Below, one piece after another: positions 45,196-58,699 of a stretch of DNA of 64,000 nt. A program made the position numbers and the translations under genes. The stretch is from Ctenosaura bakeri. Its lineage: Eukaryota; Chordata; Lepidosauria; Squamata; Iguanidae. Within the stretch, counting starts at the first letter, position 1, and each line of letters opens with the position of its first letter. The stretch spans positions 1-64,000 of the forward strand of contig CAOLHI010004236.1 in the NCBI GenBank assembly GCA_948474755.1, written 5' to 3'. The notes beneath the pieces are model-generated. The model did no database searches and was not told the origin of the DNA. It saw only the letters and a list, made by a program, of their open reading frames with translations.

Positions 45196-48100
45196 TCTCT
45201 TTCCTTCCATCCTTCCTTTTCTCTCACCTCACAAGTTTGCCATACCCCCCTCTTTTGAATCTTGCACTCCACCACTTGCACATCTCACCCTCCACTCTTC
45301 CTTCCCTTTCCCTCAAACTGTTGCTGCTGCACCTCCCTTCTATTACACTTTGCACCAACCTGCTTTTCCTCCTTACTTCTCTACAGCTTTGTTTCATCTG
45401 GTCTCTGTACCATACTTCTTTCTTTTGCACCTGCATTTGACTTTATGATTCAAATGACTTGATTGACTTTATGTTATTAGGAAAATGGTCTATTAAAAAA
45501 AATCTAGCTCTTTTAAGTATGCTGCTGCTATTTCTCTGTTCAGTGTGGGTGGAGTGGGGGGAAGAGAAGGTCTTTTGTTTACAAATGTTGTACTTTTATT
45601 ACCTGGAATAAACCCAGTCTCCTCAAGAAATGCCTGGAGCCCAAATACTGGCTTTTGTCCAATGACAATACAGCAAAAGGAAAATCAAAGAAACTAGACT
45701 ATGGATTGTAGACAGACATGAGGTTTAGAAAATAATAAATGTGTATAATTCCAGGTGATGTGACAGGAACACATCACACCAGAAAACAGTTGGTTTGCCA
45801 TGTTTATGTTCCTGCTAAGAGACAATAGTTCTTGGTGTTGTGTTGACATTTCAGGGATAGGATCACAGATAACTATTCAGAAGTGGAGGTTATGAAAAGA
45901 ATAATTTTATCACTTCCCCAGAGATGTTGGCCTCTGGTCCTCCCACAAGTGGACTTGGGAGTGTAGGTTTTTGAACTTAGGCTGATTGCAGAGAGCATTG
46001 GGAAAACCTATGCATGTTATCTGTGTGTGTTTAAAAATTAGAGATGATCATGGAAAGGGACAGAATTTTGTGGCTGCAGAAAAAGGATGGAACTGATATA
46101 TTTATTCTCTGCATTCTGTTTACTAATACCTCCAGCAACTACTAACCCCAGGTGGGTCAATATGAATTGGCTCTCTCTTCCAGCAGAAAACTATACTCTT
46201 TCAAGGTCCTGTAGCCTTAGCATAGTAAGTCACTAATCTTATGAAGAGAGCAAGGAAGTGAGAATCAAATTCAAAATGCTATTTCAGCTAGTTTCCCATT
46301 CCCTCATTGGAAGCAACAAGGGTGAAGAAAATAAATTATCTGACTACTTGGCTAAAGGTACTAGGAGAAGTAAACTTAATATGTATGAAAAAGTCAATTC
46401 TATGGGAGCTTCTTTTCATCTCCCTGTTGAGCTACGGTTCTTAAATTGTGTTCTGAGGCTTCTAGGAAAACTAATTTGAGGTTCTTCAGTTAAGAGATGA
46501 ATAAAGACACACAAACTAGCCTGAAAGGGAGTTGTCCTACCCTAACAGAGCCTACACTGTCATACATAATCACAAAGCTGTGTTAGCTATGTTCTTCTGC
46601 ATGTTCTTGTTTCATGTATGGGATACGTTGTACCAAAATCTGGCAATCTCTTGGCATAGTCCCAAACATACAGGGGTTCTAAGCCGGATGAACAGCAAGT
46701 TTTTCAGTTTTTAATGGATTTCATTTGAAATGTAATATATGAAAACATTTTTCTAGAGGACAAACATGAATCATTCTTGATGAGTTGCTTTGTTTTGAGT
46801 GATTTCTACAGTTAAAGTGTAGATAATATTTATTTACTTGTACCTGATCAATAGGCTATCACAAAATAGGTATTTGATAAAGGAAAGTGCTAGTTTGGAA
46901 ATATAAGCTGCTCTGGCTTCCTTTTTAAAAGGACATTAACATAAACATACATTCACACAAACCCACATTCTGTAGACAAACTTAATTGTTTTTGACTTTG
47001 ATTTAGCAGTAGTTCAGCCTGAATATGATTTTTCATATAAGCACCTTAGCTCTGAAACATTTAAAAGAACAATCTGAGAGTTTAAACAAATCTCTGGCAT
47101 TTATAAATGACTGCTCCATGAACTTAATCCTACAGAGGAAAGAAAAGAATGGCCCATTCCTGGTTTAACAACCTTAGATAGAACTAACTAGGTACCTTCT
47201 CCACAGTAAATCTCTCCCAAATTACTGTTGAGATTTGCATGTGTGTGAATGTCAAAAATGCATCAGCATTTGAAATATCAGGCCATAATGATCACAAACA
47301 GAACAAAAATTTTCAGTTTATTCAACAAATCAGTTTACCTCAGACTGCTTTGCAATATTCTCACATATGTATGTTCAGACTTGTTTGTCAAATACTATTC
47401 AAATATCATTTCACTCTATGAGTATAAAAAAGACAACTTAAAATTTTTCAAGTTCCTTTAGCTTCACTGGGAAATCTTTCTGCTATAAATGGACAAAGAT
47501 AAATAAGTTTAAAGCTGGGGATTAGTTTAAATTTCCTGCATTAGCAAAGTAATATGTTATCCTCAATTTTCTAGTAAAAAACATACTATATCTAGCTGTG
47601 CACTTAGCACAGTATTCTATTGCACTGGCAAGAATGTCTTGCTATCTGTCTTAGCATGCACAGTGCAGTTTTGTATGGAAGCATGGAAGCCACATTGACC
47701 CTGGTAGGTAGATATCATTGCAACTTCTATCTCAGCAAACACTGTTAGGTCTACGAATTATTCTTGGATTACATGCAGTAGATTGTGGAAGAACCCATTT
47801 TCTGTTCATTGGCTCAAGCAAACGTGAATGAATAACAGAGGCAGTCCGATAGCTAGATAGGCAGAAAGAGCAATTTAAGCTCTCTGCGTCTGGATAATAT
47901 CATCCAACACAAAGCTGCACTACTTTAAATCTTTGCTGTAAGTCTGCCCCTCAGGAACTACAAATGTGTATTCAATCATTTCATGCCTTTTTTTAAAATG
48001 GGAGGCTAAAGTCTCACATGAATAATTTGAATTTTGTTTTCCAACACAGAGAAGGGTCATTTTTGTTTCAGGCTTTTCTGATAATAGTTATCCTGGAATC

Positions 48101-48950
48101 ACCTAGAGATTTGAGCAACAGCTAGTAAACATGCTAAATTCCAAATACTACTAAAAAAAATAAAATTTTAAAAAAAAATAAAAGAAGCACATGCATTTCA
48201 AATTCCATTTGATTTCCTTTGCCTTGGAATTCCTTTGCCGCCTGCAATCCAAGCTATAAGGCTTCAGTTTAAATAGCAATTTTCTGTTTTTGGAACTTCT
48301 AGTGCATTTTTCACAGTCATGGTTTTATGGAGCCTTCCTTAGATTATTCCAGTCAGCCTGATTTTTTTTTTTTTTTGGAAAAAGTAACTATTGTCAAAAT
48401 TTTAAAGTATTTTCTTTTCCATGTTAAGTTATCTCTATAGCTATGAAATTGTTTCTCACCCATGCTGGGACCGTAATCATAATTCTGCATCCCCTCTCCT
48501 CAAAGGGCAACTTGCCAGAAAAAAAGAAACAAAAAACAAAACAAAGCAAAACAAAAAGTCTCCACTAGAGAAATGTTTCTTTGGTTACATGATAATTAAA
48601 CAACCATTTTGGCATTAACTAGTCAATAAAAACTTCATGTGAAAAATGTGCTAGAATGCCATGGATAATTTAGTTAGACAAATCAAATCATACAGAAGTC
48701 AAAACAACTGCCTTTGCAGAAAGATGGGAGATTCTTTTGCTCCCAGCAAGCACTTGAGCAACAAACATATTTAGCAGGGAAATGTTATCTCAGAAAATGG
48801 TGATTGTGCTCCACTGTAAATTGAAGTATATGTGATAGCAGATGTATGGTCATTAAGGTACTTACAATAAGAGTAATTTAAACATGGTTTATTACAATGC
48901 AGATGTTAGTTTCTTCACCAGGGTGTAACCATAATCTAGGCTAGGAATAG
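45196..48950. other. intergenic sequence, nothing recognised
   Basis: A pyrimidine-rich tract at 45.20-45.43 kb, then AT-rich DNA with a poly-T run at about 48361-48377 and a caaaa-rich patch at about 48.53 kb. No gene. Confidence 0.5.
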
Positions 48951-48954
48951 AGGA

Positions 48955-49045
48955 CAGATAGCCCTCCAGATAGTGTTTGACTGTAGTTCCCATCAGCTCG
49001 GCATACTTTGTGGAAAGAAATAATGCAAGCTGGAGTTCAAGACCA
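48955..49045. repeat. foldback DNA repeat fragment
   Basis: 'gccctccagatagtgtttga' and 'ctgtagttcccatcagctcg' are the complement of the family at 2.78 and 42.6 kb. Confidence 0.55.
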
Positions 49046-49959
49046 TCTGAATGCCACAACTTAGGACAGGACAGCTAATTTTACCCTGGCTTTTCAAGAG
49101 GTTGTGGGAAAATGAGATCTTCAGAGTACTGAAGTCAGTACCATGGAGAATTTACTGTTGTAAAAATAGACATGCTGAAAAGGGTAGGCTGCATATACAG
49201 AAGAAATATTTACTACAGATAAGACTGGAATATATTGAGACAAAGCTGCAAAGACCTGCAAAGTCCTAGAACAATTTGTTGCATCATCATGCCCACAGCT
49301 AGCAGTTTTGGAACAAAGAGAACAGAGAGATAAGGGGCTGGAAATAGCCATGCCCAAAACACAAAAGTATAAAAAATTCTCAAAAATCCCTAGGACACTG
49401 AAGATCATCCCATCTGCTTAGATGTCCACCCAAGAGCATGCTTCCTTTCTCCATATCCAAAGCTATACCTGGTCTGTTTGCTATTGGATGTCAAGTAGAG
49501 AGACCACTCACTATTACAAATGTGATAAAAGTTTGTAAAATGATATACAAGACTCTGGGACCATAGGTGTGGGTATCTTTAAAATCATTCCAGCTGCATA
49601 AGATCCTGTGGAAAACACCAGAGGATCAGGGCACCACATATTGCCTATCCTTGCTTATTTGAAACATTATTCAGGCAAAAGCTAAGGAAAAGAAGAGATT
49701 AGTATTTTATATTAGAAAGTTAGTGGAGGAAAGCTGGACATTATTGGCCATTGGCTGCATTATGATTGGTGGGTGGGATGGTGTTGCCAAGGTTTCCATG
49801 GGATTCTATCATTTCATTCTGTCTGTATCAAGTAGCTATTTTTCTTTTTTTACACACACTTGTAGCTTGTCCTCTCCCTTCAGCTGCAGAAAGTGGATGA
49901 TTCAGTAATGTCACAATGGCTCTCACCTTTCTGAGCAGTATCCAGTTAGTTACGAATGT

Positions 49960-50529
49960 ATGAACATGGTAAGAATTTTTAGAAACACTTCAATAATCCA
50001 AACAACTACCTGCCTCCAATCAATTGCCTTTGTGCCTCTGCAAGGACTTGCAGCAATGAAAGCCTTGCATAACATTCAAAAGATTCGAAGGAATCACATG
50101 GCTTGGGGCCAGCCTACCTGCGGGATCACCTTCTCCCATATAATCCTCCTCACACACTAAGGTCCTCTGGGAGGAATTTACTGCAGCCAGTCAAAACTAG
50201 GTTGGCTGCGGTTACCCAGAGAACCTTTTCTTCTATCGCTCCCAAGTTATGGAATGGCCTGCCAGAAGAGACCCTGCATATTACCAGTCAAGACTGATCT
50301 GTTCCAACAGGCCTTCCAAGACTAGCATTTCCATCACCTCCCATCAATTGTCTTGGTGTTTTGTTAATAGTTAATTGATGGACTGTTAATTGTTGTGTGT
50401 TTTAAGGGGTTGGTTAGGTGGGTTGGTGGGTGGGGAGGATTGGGTATGTTTTTAATGTCTTTTAATGTATTTAATGTATTTCATTTTGTTTGCTGCCTCG
50501 ATCCATGTGGAGAGGCGGGATAGAAATTA

Positions 50530-50530
<1 letters not shown>
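49960..50530 (+). mobile_element. CR1-type LINE, 3' end
   Basis: 'cttggggccagcctacctgc', 'gttatggaatggcctgccag' and 'gatctgttccaacaggcctt' are the C-terminal end of CR1-like ORF2. The 3'UTR then gives 'catgtggagaggcgggatag' and the att tail. Internal stops are present. This is the best-preserved LINE 3' end in the window. Confidence 0.8.
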
Positions 50531-50586
<56 letters not shown>

Positions 50587-50612
50587 TACTACTACTACTA
50601 CTACTACTATTA
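50531..50612. repeat. (ATT)n/(ACT)n microsatellite grown from the LINE tail
   Basis: About eighteen att units followed by about eight act units, directly at the 3' end of the CR1-type element. Confidence 0.95.
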
Positions 50613-50710
50613 TTTGTGTAAGTTCATTTAAATACTAGCTGAAGCATACCTAGTGCAGACTGGGACTCCACCAAAGAACTTAAAAGAAGTCCATGGGATC
50701 TCCAGTTTTT

Positions 50711-50749
50711 CAGTCTCCTCCTCCTGCTCCTCCTCCTCCTCCTCCTCAT
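50711..50749. repeat. (CTC)n microsatellite
   Basis: Run of ctcctc with one ctgctc interruption. Confidence 0.9.
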
Positions 50750-50754
50750 AGTAA

Positions 50755-52150
50755 TAAATGTTTATTTATAACACTCTTTATACCAAAGGGCGGAATAATG
50801 ACTTATACAGTCTGGGACACAGACATTAAAATAGAAAACTACAACACTTTTTTTCTACAGCCTTTTTAAAAACAAATTCCAGACATCTCTTTTCTTATTA
50901 CAGAAGACTAGCTGCATTAACCAGAGTTGCTCAGAGAATAACTATTATTAATAATTATTCAGTCTCCACTGTTTTGGAAAATGAGTACACATCTCTTTAG
51001 GTACTCAAATGTTCTTCCCACTGCAATCAGTTTCAGCTGCCCTTGAAAGAGCAGGCCTCTCTTGATCCCAAGCACACTAATCTATATCAGTTAAAAAAAC
51101 CAACAACAACTGCGTTTCTCCCCAAGCTTCCTACAAAGTGAATTTTAGATATGCCTTATAGCCTGTGTGTTGTCAGATCATCCCAAAATTTGGTAAAAAA
51201 TTATCTTGCCCTTTTCATAGGATGAGGTAACAGACAGAAACTTTTTATATTTACATATATTTTTGTTTAACCTCTTAAAGACATGCATCAGTTAATAATT
51301 ATTTTAAAATGTAAATTGCTAGTTTGGTTGCAGTTCTACACCTCATTTTAGGGGTGAGCAACCTGGACCCCAACAATCAAGGTTACCATTTCAGGCTTTT
51401 GTACAAGGACCACTCCAAGTGTCAAAGATCCTAGCCCCAGCAGTCTGGAGAATTTACAATAAAGCGGTATATGTTAACAAATTTGCATGTAGATACCTAT
51501 CAGAATTGTATTCTAAAATGGGGAACATGCATGTACCATCTTCCTACCATCTGTAAATGTTAGTAATGCAACCAGCACACTTGCAATCTGAATGGCTCTT
51601 TCAGAAAGGAAGGACGAACTGTAGAAAAAAATTGCAACCTGAGCCATTCATTATTTCAGTGTAAAATTCCTTGTTAGGGAGGCAGTGGCTTTCCTATGTT
51701 ACTATCATTAAGTCATTTCATATGCTTGTGTAAACAAGATTTAATTTTTTATCATTTTATCATGAAGAGATTTACTCATAATTTACTCATAAACCACACA
51801 GTCTAGAATTTCAGGTAATGTAAACTGTTTAAAAAAGAACATACACACAATAATAGGTTTTGAGGAATCATCTACCATTTTAATTTATTCCACAGTGCAC
51901 TGCTTCTAAAATTGATTTAAATTGGATTATCATAATCAGTTTTTTGTCATTCAAAGTGGGTGTTTAGCAGAAAGCAACTGACCACCCTAGCAAATGTTGG
52001 TACATGCAACTGCATACATAGCTATGGTTGAGCATGACCCTTTCAAGGAAAATGTTCAGTTTCTCCCTCTCTAATTGTGTCCTGTATGACTGCAGCTTCT
52101 GTCTCTGCCACATCTTCTTGAACAGCTGGACAGGAAAATAGCTGCTGAAA
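50755..52150. other. intergenic sequence, nothing recognised
   Basis: AT-rich; no gene or clear repeat. Confidence 0.5.
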
Positions 52151-52154
52151 CTTT

Positions 52155-52653
52155 GGCCCTTTCCACACAAGGTGAGTGAATCGCTCCGTGCCGTTACTTA
52201 CCGGCTCTTCTTGGGTCCGAAGTAACACAGACTTTCCCTTGAGCCCTTCCGCAGGGATCCTCCATTAGTGCAGGGTGAACCGGAGCAGTGTGAGGTCTGT
52301 AGATCCACACTGCTCCGGCTGAAACTGGCAGCTTCCTGTGGCTTCATGGGAGTGGACCAACCGCTGACACTGGCCACGCCCACAGCCCACCCTCTGCTAT
52401 CGCAGGCTCACATTGGTGCGAGCCTGCGCATCTGCACAGGAAAGTAGGAACGCAATGGCACGTTCCAGAAAATATAAAGACCTGTTTTTTCCGGTCTTTA
52501 CTTAGCACGTTGGAGGACCACTTGGGGACGCATTGGATCAGACTAAGGTGCGGAACTAAGTTAAATAGTCTGCACCTAGTCCGATCCAAGGTGCGGACAA
52601 CCTCTGTGCCAGGATGCCTTGGCCCGTTTTAACTGCCTTGTGCGGAAAGGGCC
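52155..52653. mobile_element. GC-rich MITE-like element (copy B), best terminal repeats
   Basis: The left end ggccctttccacacaagg and right end ccttgtgcggaaagggcc are complementary at 17 of 18 positions. Both are flanked by ttt, an apparent 3-bp target duplication. It contains two internal inverted pairs (gcagtgtgaggtctgtagat/atccacactgctccg near 52.29-52.32 kb, and gtgcggaactaag.../...agtccgatccaaggtgcgg near 52.55-52.60 kb). It shares the right-hand block with copy A. No transposase. Confidence 0.75.
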
Positions 52654-52957
52654 TTTGAGAGGGTTGACTGGCTAGTAGAAAAGAACCTACAGTCTTTCAA
52701 CTTTGAGGAAACTTCCTGTGCAGCCCTCTCCTGTGACTGTATAGGAGGAGAGCACCACTTTCCTGGATAAGGACTGTCATCACTACATGCATTTGTAATA
52801 ATAGCAGTCATTAGACTAGTCTTGTATTTACCTAATCAGCCAATCACTGTAGATGACAAGTAAAGTTATGCAAAAATATGACTGTGCTGGTAAGGGAGCG
52901 ATGGATCATTCTGTACTTCCTTCACAATAACTTCTGATGAAGCACGTCTGCTTCCAC

Positions 52958-53060
52958 TTTTTTTTATTATTATTACTATTTATTTGTATCCCGCCTCTCC
53001 ATATGGATCGAGGCGGCGAACAACTTACAAATAGCATGTATTTCGAAACATTTCTATACA
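52958..53060 (-). repeat. CR1-type LINE 3' end
   Basis: attattattac then 'atcccgcctctccatatgga' and 'tcgaggcggcgaaca' are the reverse complement of the 3' tail of the CR1-type element at 50.5 kb. Confidence 0.75.
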
Positions 53061-56000
53061 TGCCCCCAACAAGCTGGGTACTCTTGCCAATCCTTCCTCC
53101 AATCAGCCAGCATTGAAAAATAGTGGTTTGTCTAGCATGCCTTCCATGAGCACAGCTAGACATGAAGGGGTTAGAGTGAGAGTAAATGATACCCATTCTT
53201 CCTGCCATAGCTCAAGCGGCATGCTTTACCTGGTGGCAGAATAATCCATCAGTTTTAATGGTTGTAGTGGCCAGTCATTGCAAGACTCCCCAGGGATTTT
53301 TTTTTTTTTTTTGACAGTGCCAAAGATTTTCACATGTTTAACATTAAGGTCTACAAAGAGCTTTGTAACTGTGTTCAGCTGAATGTGGTTATAGAATTCC
53401 TGCAATCAATAATACTTTTAAGGACAATTGGGGATGGAGCACCCCTGCCCACTTTGATCATGAGTTCAGGTCTATCTTGTCTGGAACACCTGAATTGTGT
53501 CTTCTCTTCTTCTGCCTTTTCCTCTCCTAGAACACATAGCAGTTGAGTCAAGTCCCCTAAAATCTCAGTCTGACACAGGGGCATAAAGAGTCTGCAAACC
53601 CCATAACTAGATGTAGAAGAAACATGATTGATATGTTTTCCCAGTTCCATGCATTTGTGGTCTGTGTTTTTTTTAAAGATCCCAAACTGGATCCTCATGC
53701 TGGATTAGGGTAACAATGTTCACATGGAGACTTGGAGCACTCCAGCATGCTTCATTATATGCTGACTTGTGGCCCATGGCCACTACTATCATCATGTTTT
53801 TGAAAAGAATTCTAGGCAACTTCATATTTCACATTTCTGTGGTTGCTTCTGTTTATTGTAATAGTCTTTACAATGGCTGACATCATATGAGATTTTAAAC
53901 TCCATTTTTCCCTAAGAAGATCCATCTCCTTCCCTTCTCCCATTTCTTTTTCCTAGTTAAGTTTCCAGAGCATTACACTTCAAAGAAATGCTTTCTCTTA
54001 GCAGAACATGAAAGTATGTCAAAGGTACATAAATTCAAGACCTATTAATTAGCACATTAATTTCAAGGGAACGGAAAGCTTCTCCTACTTCATCATTCTG
54101 TTTGTCAAACTAAAAGGACAGTTTGAGCAGCCTGACCCAACTAAGACCCTCTCTTCATACCTAATCTGTGATTTCTTGTGTATCACATGCACAGTAATCG
54201 TGTTTCTTTTGACATTTTTCACACCCACTAATCCTATTCACCCTGTGACATGCGAACCATTATATTGTGTTACCAGGATATGAGACCCTACCTTTTCAAT
54301 CATTTAAATATGCTATTGTAGTTAAGTCCTTGGCACTGGACCAGGGAATGTGTGATGGCTGAAGGCAGTTTCCTATATAGTTTTTAAAAGTGCAGGTATA
54401 TTTGTTAAGCAGCCTAATCTTGAAGATGATTAAAACAAAATCTCGTGCTGTCTTAGTGTGAGTGTGTGAAGGGGATCACCCAATGAGGAAAATGTGCACA
54501 AATAACAAGGTGAGCCAAAGGTAGGACACATTGTCTCCCTTTGATGCCAGCCTTCCCTGACTTTCCTTATTGGAGATTTGCCTCCTACTAACTTTCCAAA
54601 AGGCAATATAGCACTGGAAAAGGAAAAAGTAGTGGTAGGGCAGTCTGGGAATGCAGAAGACTAACTGGGAATTCTGTAAAACCTGAATCTTTAAGTGTTT
54701 CCTCTAAAATACAGGGAAAGGAAATAGGTCTACCATTGGCTTCTTATTTATAGATTATCTTAGATGTCTCCATCAAAGAGAGGCTTCCTTTCTTCTGATA
54801 TTAAGTGGTTCACTTGTACAGAGAGTGCATACTGCAACTCCAGAAATTTCTGTCAATTGGTATGTCTGTAATTATACGTAGAGTAGAAATTACAGAAGTT
54901 TAAGATTTTTTAAAAAATGTGTTATGTGTTGTCTTAAAGATTATACAGTCAATATTTTTCTGTTTAATTTTAGAATAGCTTCTGTAGAAGATGAATAGGA
55001 GTTAAGGCTAAAACACTTTGGGTTTCTTATGAGTTACTGACCTTCATACAGCACATGGAACTTTGTCTCCTTTCAATCCTTCACTGTGAATACAAGCTTT
55101 TCAGTTATTTGTTTTTGTTCCTGCTCGGGTTACTGGTAATGATTATCTATGGACCACCATTTCACACAAAGCTCTATATGTGTCTACTATCAACCAGAGC
55201 CACACACATGCACACATGCACATACAAATCCAAATCAATCAAACAAACAAGCAAAAAAACAGTTTTCAGAAAGTTTCTTTGAAGGTTTGACACTTTGTGG
55301 GAAGCCGATTTTGACCTATTACTCCTGCCACGTGTGTGACTGATTGTTTCCAGAAAGAAAGGGAAATAAATAAATAAATAAAGCAAGCAAGCAAGCAAGC
55401 AGCAGCACTAAGCCCTATAGATGTGAAGAATGTTCCAAACAGTGGACTTGTTTTCATAAATTAGCTCAATGGTTTCCAGAGAATTATATGTTCACCTAAA
55501 AAAAGTGTTTGAGCCACTTTTAGAGAAATAAAGATGAAAGGAATCTTAGAGTGTTTCCAAATGGAACCTATTGGTTTCAATTAAACGAAGAAAAAAAAAA
55601 AGGAAGAGGAATGGGGTGGGGTGGTTCACCTGGAGAATGTCTGTAGAAATAAGAAAGTGACAAAATATAAGGTACTTAGTATTTTACTCAAAAGATTTTA
55701 ACCACAGTGTGATTATGTTATGTAAAATACAGTTATGTAAAATACTCCTTATTCAATACTTAGAGAAAAAAAATCTAGAAACAATTATACAAGGAAGTCT
55801 ATTATTACCTGTAAGTAAGTCTTACTGTGCCTCACTGTGACCAAGGTTGAATGTATGGAAATGAATAAAATGCATGTTTCCTATTTGTTCCATGTTTTCT
55901 TTCAAAGTCTGCTCTCTCTTTTGCATGAAATTTTAGACTGCAAATTCCTTTTGTACTTCATAAAGTGCCATGCACTTTGATTAAATAACAAGTATAATCA

Positions 56001-56610
56001 AAATAATGAAATGCTTCAGATTCTGATTTAAATATTGTACTTTGTGACTTTTTTTTGGTGTGGGTTGAATCCAGATATCATGATCTTCTATTTGTGGGTC
56101 TTCCCCACTTCCCACCCCCATGTTCCTCTTCCACCTCCTCTTCTTTTTTCTTTTTTTAAAAACAATCCCAGTAAGTATGGAAGATGCTATTGCTTCATGG
56201 TGTCTTTTGGGTGATAGCATTAGAAACTGTCCAGATGGAAGCCCCCACCTTCAAACTGCTATACTTTTTGAGTGTTTCCAACTCTTTGCAAAGTGGATTA
56301 TGTTGTAAATGAAACAGGTATGTTAAGACTTGTGTCACCAAATGATTGAATATCTTTGATCAAATATCCACACCACAAACTAGGTATATATTTCTTAGCT
56401 AATGGAAGAATGGAAGATTTTTTTTTCAGACATTTAACCTTATTTTAAGAGAGAAGATTAAAATACCTCACCTTGAGGCATTTACAGACATAGTTTTAAG
56501 TGCATTCTTGGTGATAGATGTTAAACAGCTGTAGCTGTTAGCTACAGCAAATGGCAAAGTTCACTTGGTGGACAGGCTGAAAAACAGGGCTGGACAGAGC
56601 TGGGTTGTTT
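53061..56610. other. intergenic sequence, nothing recognised
   Basis: Contains a poly-T tract (53297-53312) and an aataaataaataaa/gcaagcaagc run (55365-55401). No gene. Confidence 0.5.
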
Positions 56611-56614
56611 TAGC

Positions 56615-56825
56615 ACTGTGAGAAGGAAAGGACCTAGTTCCATACTAAAGCTCATTCTTTGCATGTCAAAGGTCCAGTTTTGGTCTTTGGCATGACAACT
56701 TAAAGGATCTCAGGTAGCTGTATGTCAAAGACTTTCATCTGCTCCCAATCACAGTAAGCCATGCAGGGTTAAACAGCTCAGCATCTAAGTCAGTATATAG
56801 TAGCTTCATCTGGTCAAGCATTGCC
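56615..56825 (+). repeat. tRNA-derived SINE with 'ttatactgagtcag' tail
   Basis: The degraded tRNA-like head 'agctcattctttgcatgtca'/'aggtccagttttggtc' is followed by 'aaaggatctcaggtagctgt' and 'atctaagtcagtatatagta' with 'gcttcatctgg'. These line up in order with a common reptile SINE. The copy is old but nearly complete. Confidence 0.65.
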
Positions 56826-57384
56826 ATGAATTAAATATGAATGTGGGAAATCCAATGGAAGAGGAAACTGTAAAACTCATCCACGCAGGACTGACAAGTC
56901 TCAGGCTATAGTCTCCAGGAAATATTGTGCTCCCGCACATTTCAGTGAACAGATCTGATCTAAGAAGATTTGATTTTTGACTTGTATGTGTGAGGTGGCT
57001 TTAAAGCCCAGGTACATGATCTCTACCCATTCCCAGCTGCTGAGAGGATTCACTGATTTCAGTGCAAAGGCGAGTTGTATGGTGTGCTGTATGGTGTGTT
57101 GTGCTTAGATATATGCAGTATGCGTATTGCTCTTACATATCCTTTGGTGGTCCTGAAAGCCAGGAAAGGAGATTGGGGGAAAAGCAAGGTCCAAGTATGC
57201 TTTTGTAACCAAGTAAAAGGTGGGAAAATAGTGCTAGTCCCATGTCACAAAATGCCAGCCAGCACTTCTGATGATGTAAAATGCATATATTACAATAAAT
57301 GGCATGAGGCAAGCAATAAAGTATAGTAATCAAGCACAGAACATACTTTGTACTGGCTTACAAAAGTAGCACAATGTAAATACT

Positions 57385-57800
57385 ATAGTATTCCCTCCAC
57401 ATTTATGGGTTTGACCATCCTGAATTTGATTATTTGTGAGGTCCATGTGTGCCTCCCCTATTCTCCTCCTTCCATTCCCTTGCCTTTTGTCAGACACAGA
57501 GAAGGTAGGCAAGTGTGCCCGGGCAAAAGGCAAGGGAATGGGGGAGGCATACATGCACCTTCTCCCTTTGGAACTCCCCCTCCTATTCCCTTGACTTTTG
57601 CTCCAGTGTAGAGAATGCACACCAGAGCTCTCCTTTGTCTTTAATCTGGCATGCAGAAGGAAGACTTGCACATCAGGGCAGAAAGCAAGGGAATGGAGGG
57701 GGCAGACGGGAATGGGGGAGCATGGGGGAGGAGTTATTTTTGTTTTTCCCACTTTTGTGAGAGTTCTGTGTCCCAAACTCTCATGAAAGTGGACAGGCCA
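57385..57800. repeat. nested inverted/direct repeats, possible Tigger-like MITE
   Basis: cattcccttgccttttg (57473-57489) and its exact complement (57524-57540) form a 17-bp hairpin arm pair. A second diverged pair follows, attcccttgacttttg at 57585-57600 against aaagcaagggaatgg at 57682-57696. The left edge 'agtattccctccacatttat', 'gggtttgacc' resembles pogo/Tigger-type ends, but this is weak. The 160-codon minus frame here has no support. Confidence 0.5.
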
Positions 57801-58197
57801 TTGTATCAGCAAAAGACCATCAGCAAAAATTCCCTGTAGGCTGGTACTGAACCTTCTATAAGTGCCAGCAGCTGCATAGTCCTGTTGGGGTGCACGATGG
57901 GTAACTTTTCTGTACCTGCCTTTCTGAAAATGTAAGAAGGTATCTAGTCTTTATCATTGATCCTTCTTGCTCTTCTTGGCAACATGAGTAAGATTATATG
58001 AACAGGAGCGTTCACTAGCTTTGTTTGTTTAAAGCATTTTAATCTTGCCTCCCCTCACTCACATTGCTAGTCTATTTCTTTTTTTCCAATGTTGGGATTA
58101 CCTGTTTTGCTATTTAAATGTATTTACTTTTGTTTTATATTGCATTATTTTGACTTATTGTTGCAAATAATGAATGTCACTTTGGATTTTGTGTGTA

Positions 58198-58226
58198 TTA
58201 CACACACACACGCACACACACGCACT
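58198..58226. repeat. (CA)n microsatellite
   Basis: Short acacac run with interruptions by g. Confidence 0.85.
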
Positions 58227-58604
58227 CCAAACTGTCATACATAATTTACAATTATAAATCAAAATAATGCAATATAAAACTTAAGTACATAAACATTTAA
58301 ATAATAGAGTGGGTAAAAGGATAATTCCAACAGTTGGGAAAAAAGGGAACAGACCATCATATAATTCTTGTAAAAGATCTGGCTATATAACATTGGACAA
58401 CAACAACCACCCTTGCCCATACCTAAAAGCCATGAAGTTTGGTTCCAGGTGGAGTCCTTGAAAGGACTTTTTCTCTGCTCACCACCCATGTAATCTTAGC
58501 CAGTGGGGACACATGGAAAAGGTTTCCAGACAGTGACCTTAGTAGTCAGGTGGGTTTATGAAGGAGAAAGCAATCTGTTAATCCTTAAGCCATATAAAAC
58601 TCAT

Positions 58605-58690
58605 CAAACTAAAAACCCCATGACTCCAAAGGATGCAGCCATGGCAATTAAAGTGGTATTATAGCACTATAAATATGAAAGAGCCCCAGA
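58605..58690. repeat. fragment of the 'caggattccatagg' DNA repeat
   Basis: 'ccatgactccaaaggatgca', 'gccatggcaattaaagtggt' and 'attatagcactata' align with 27.5 kb and, in complement, with 63.85 kb. Confidence 0.5.
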
Positions 58691-58699
58691 ACTTAGATG

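Noticed and set aside
57330..57812. 160-codon minus-strand open frame
   Set aside because: It is built on the duplicated palindrome, with internal repetition and no recognisable domain.
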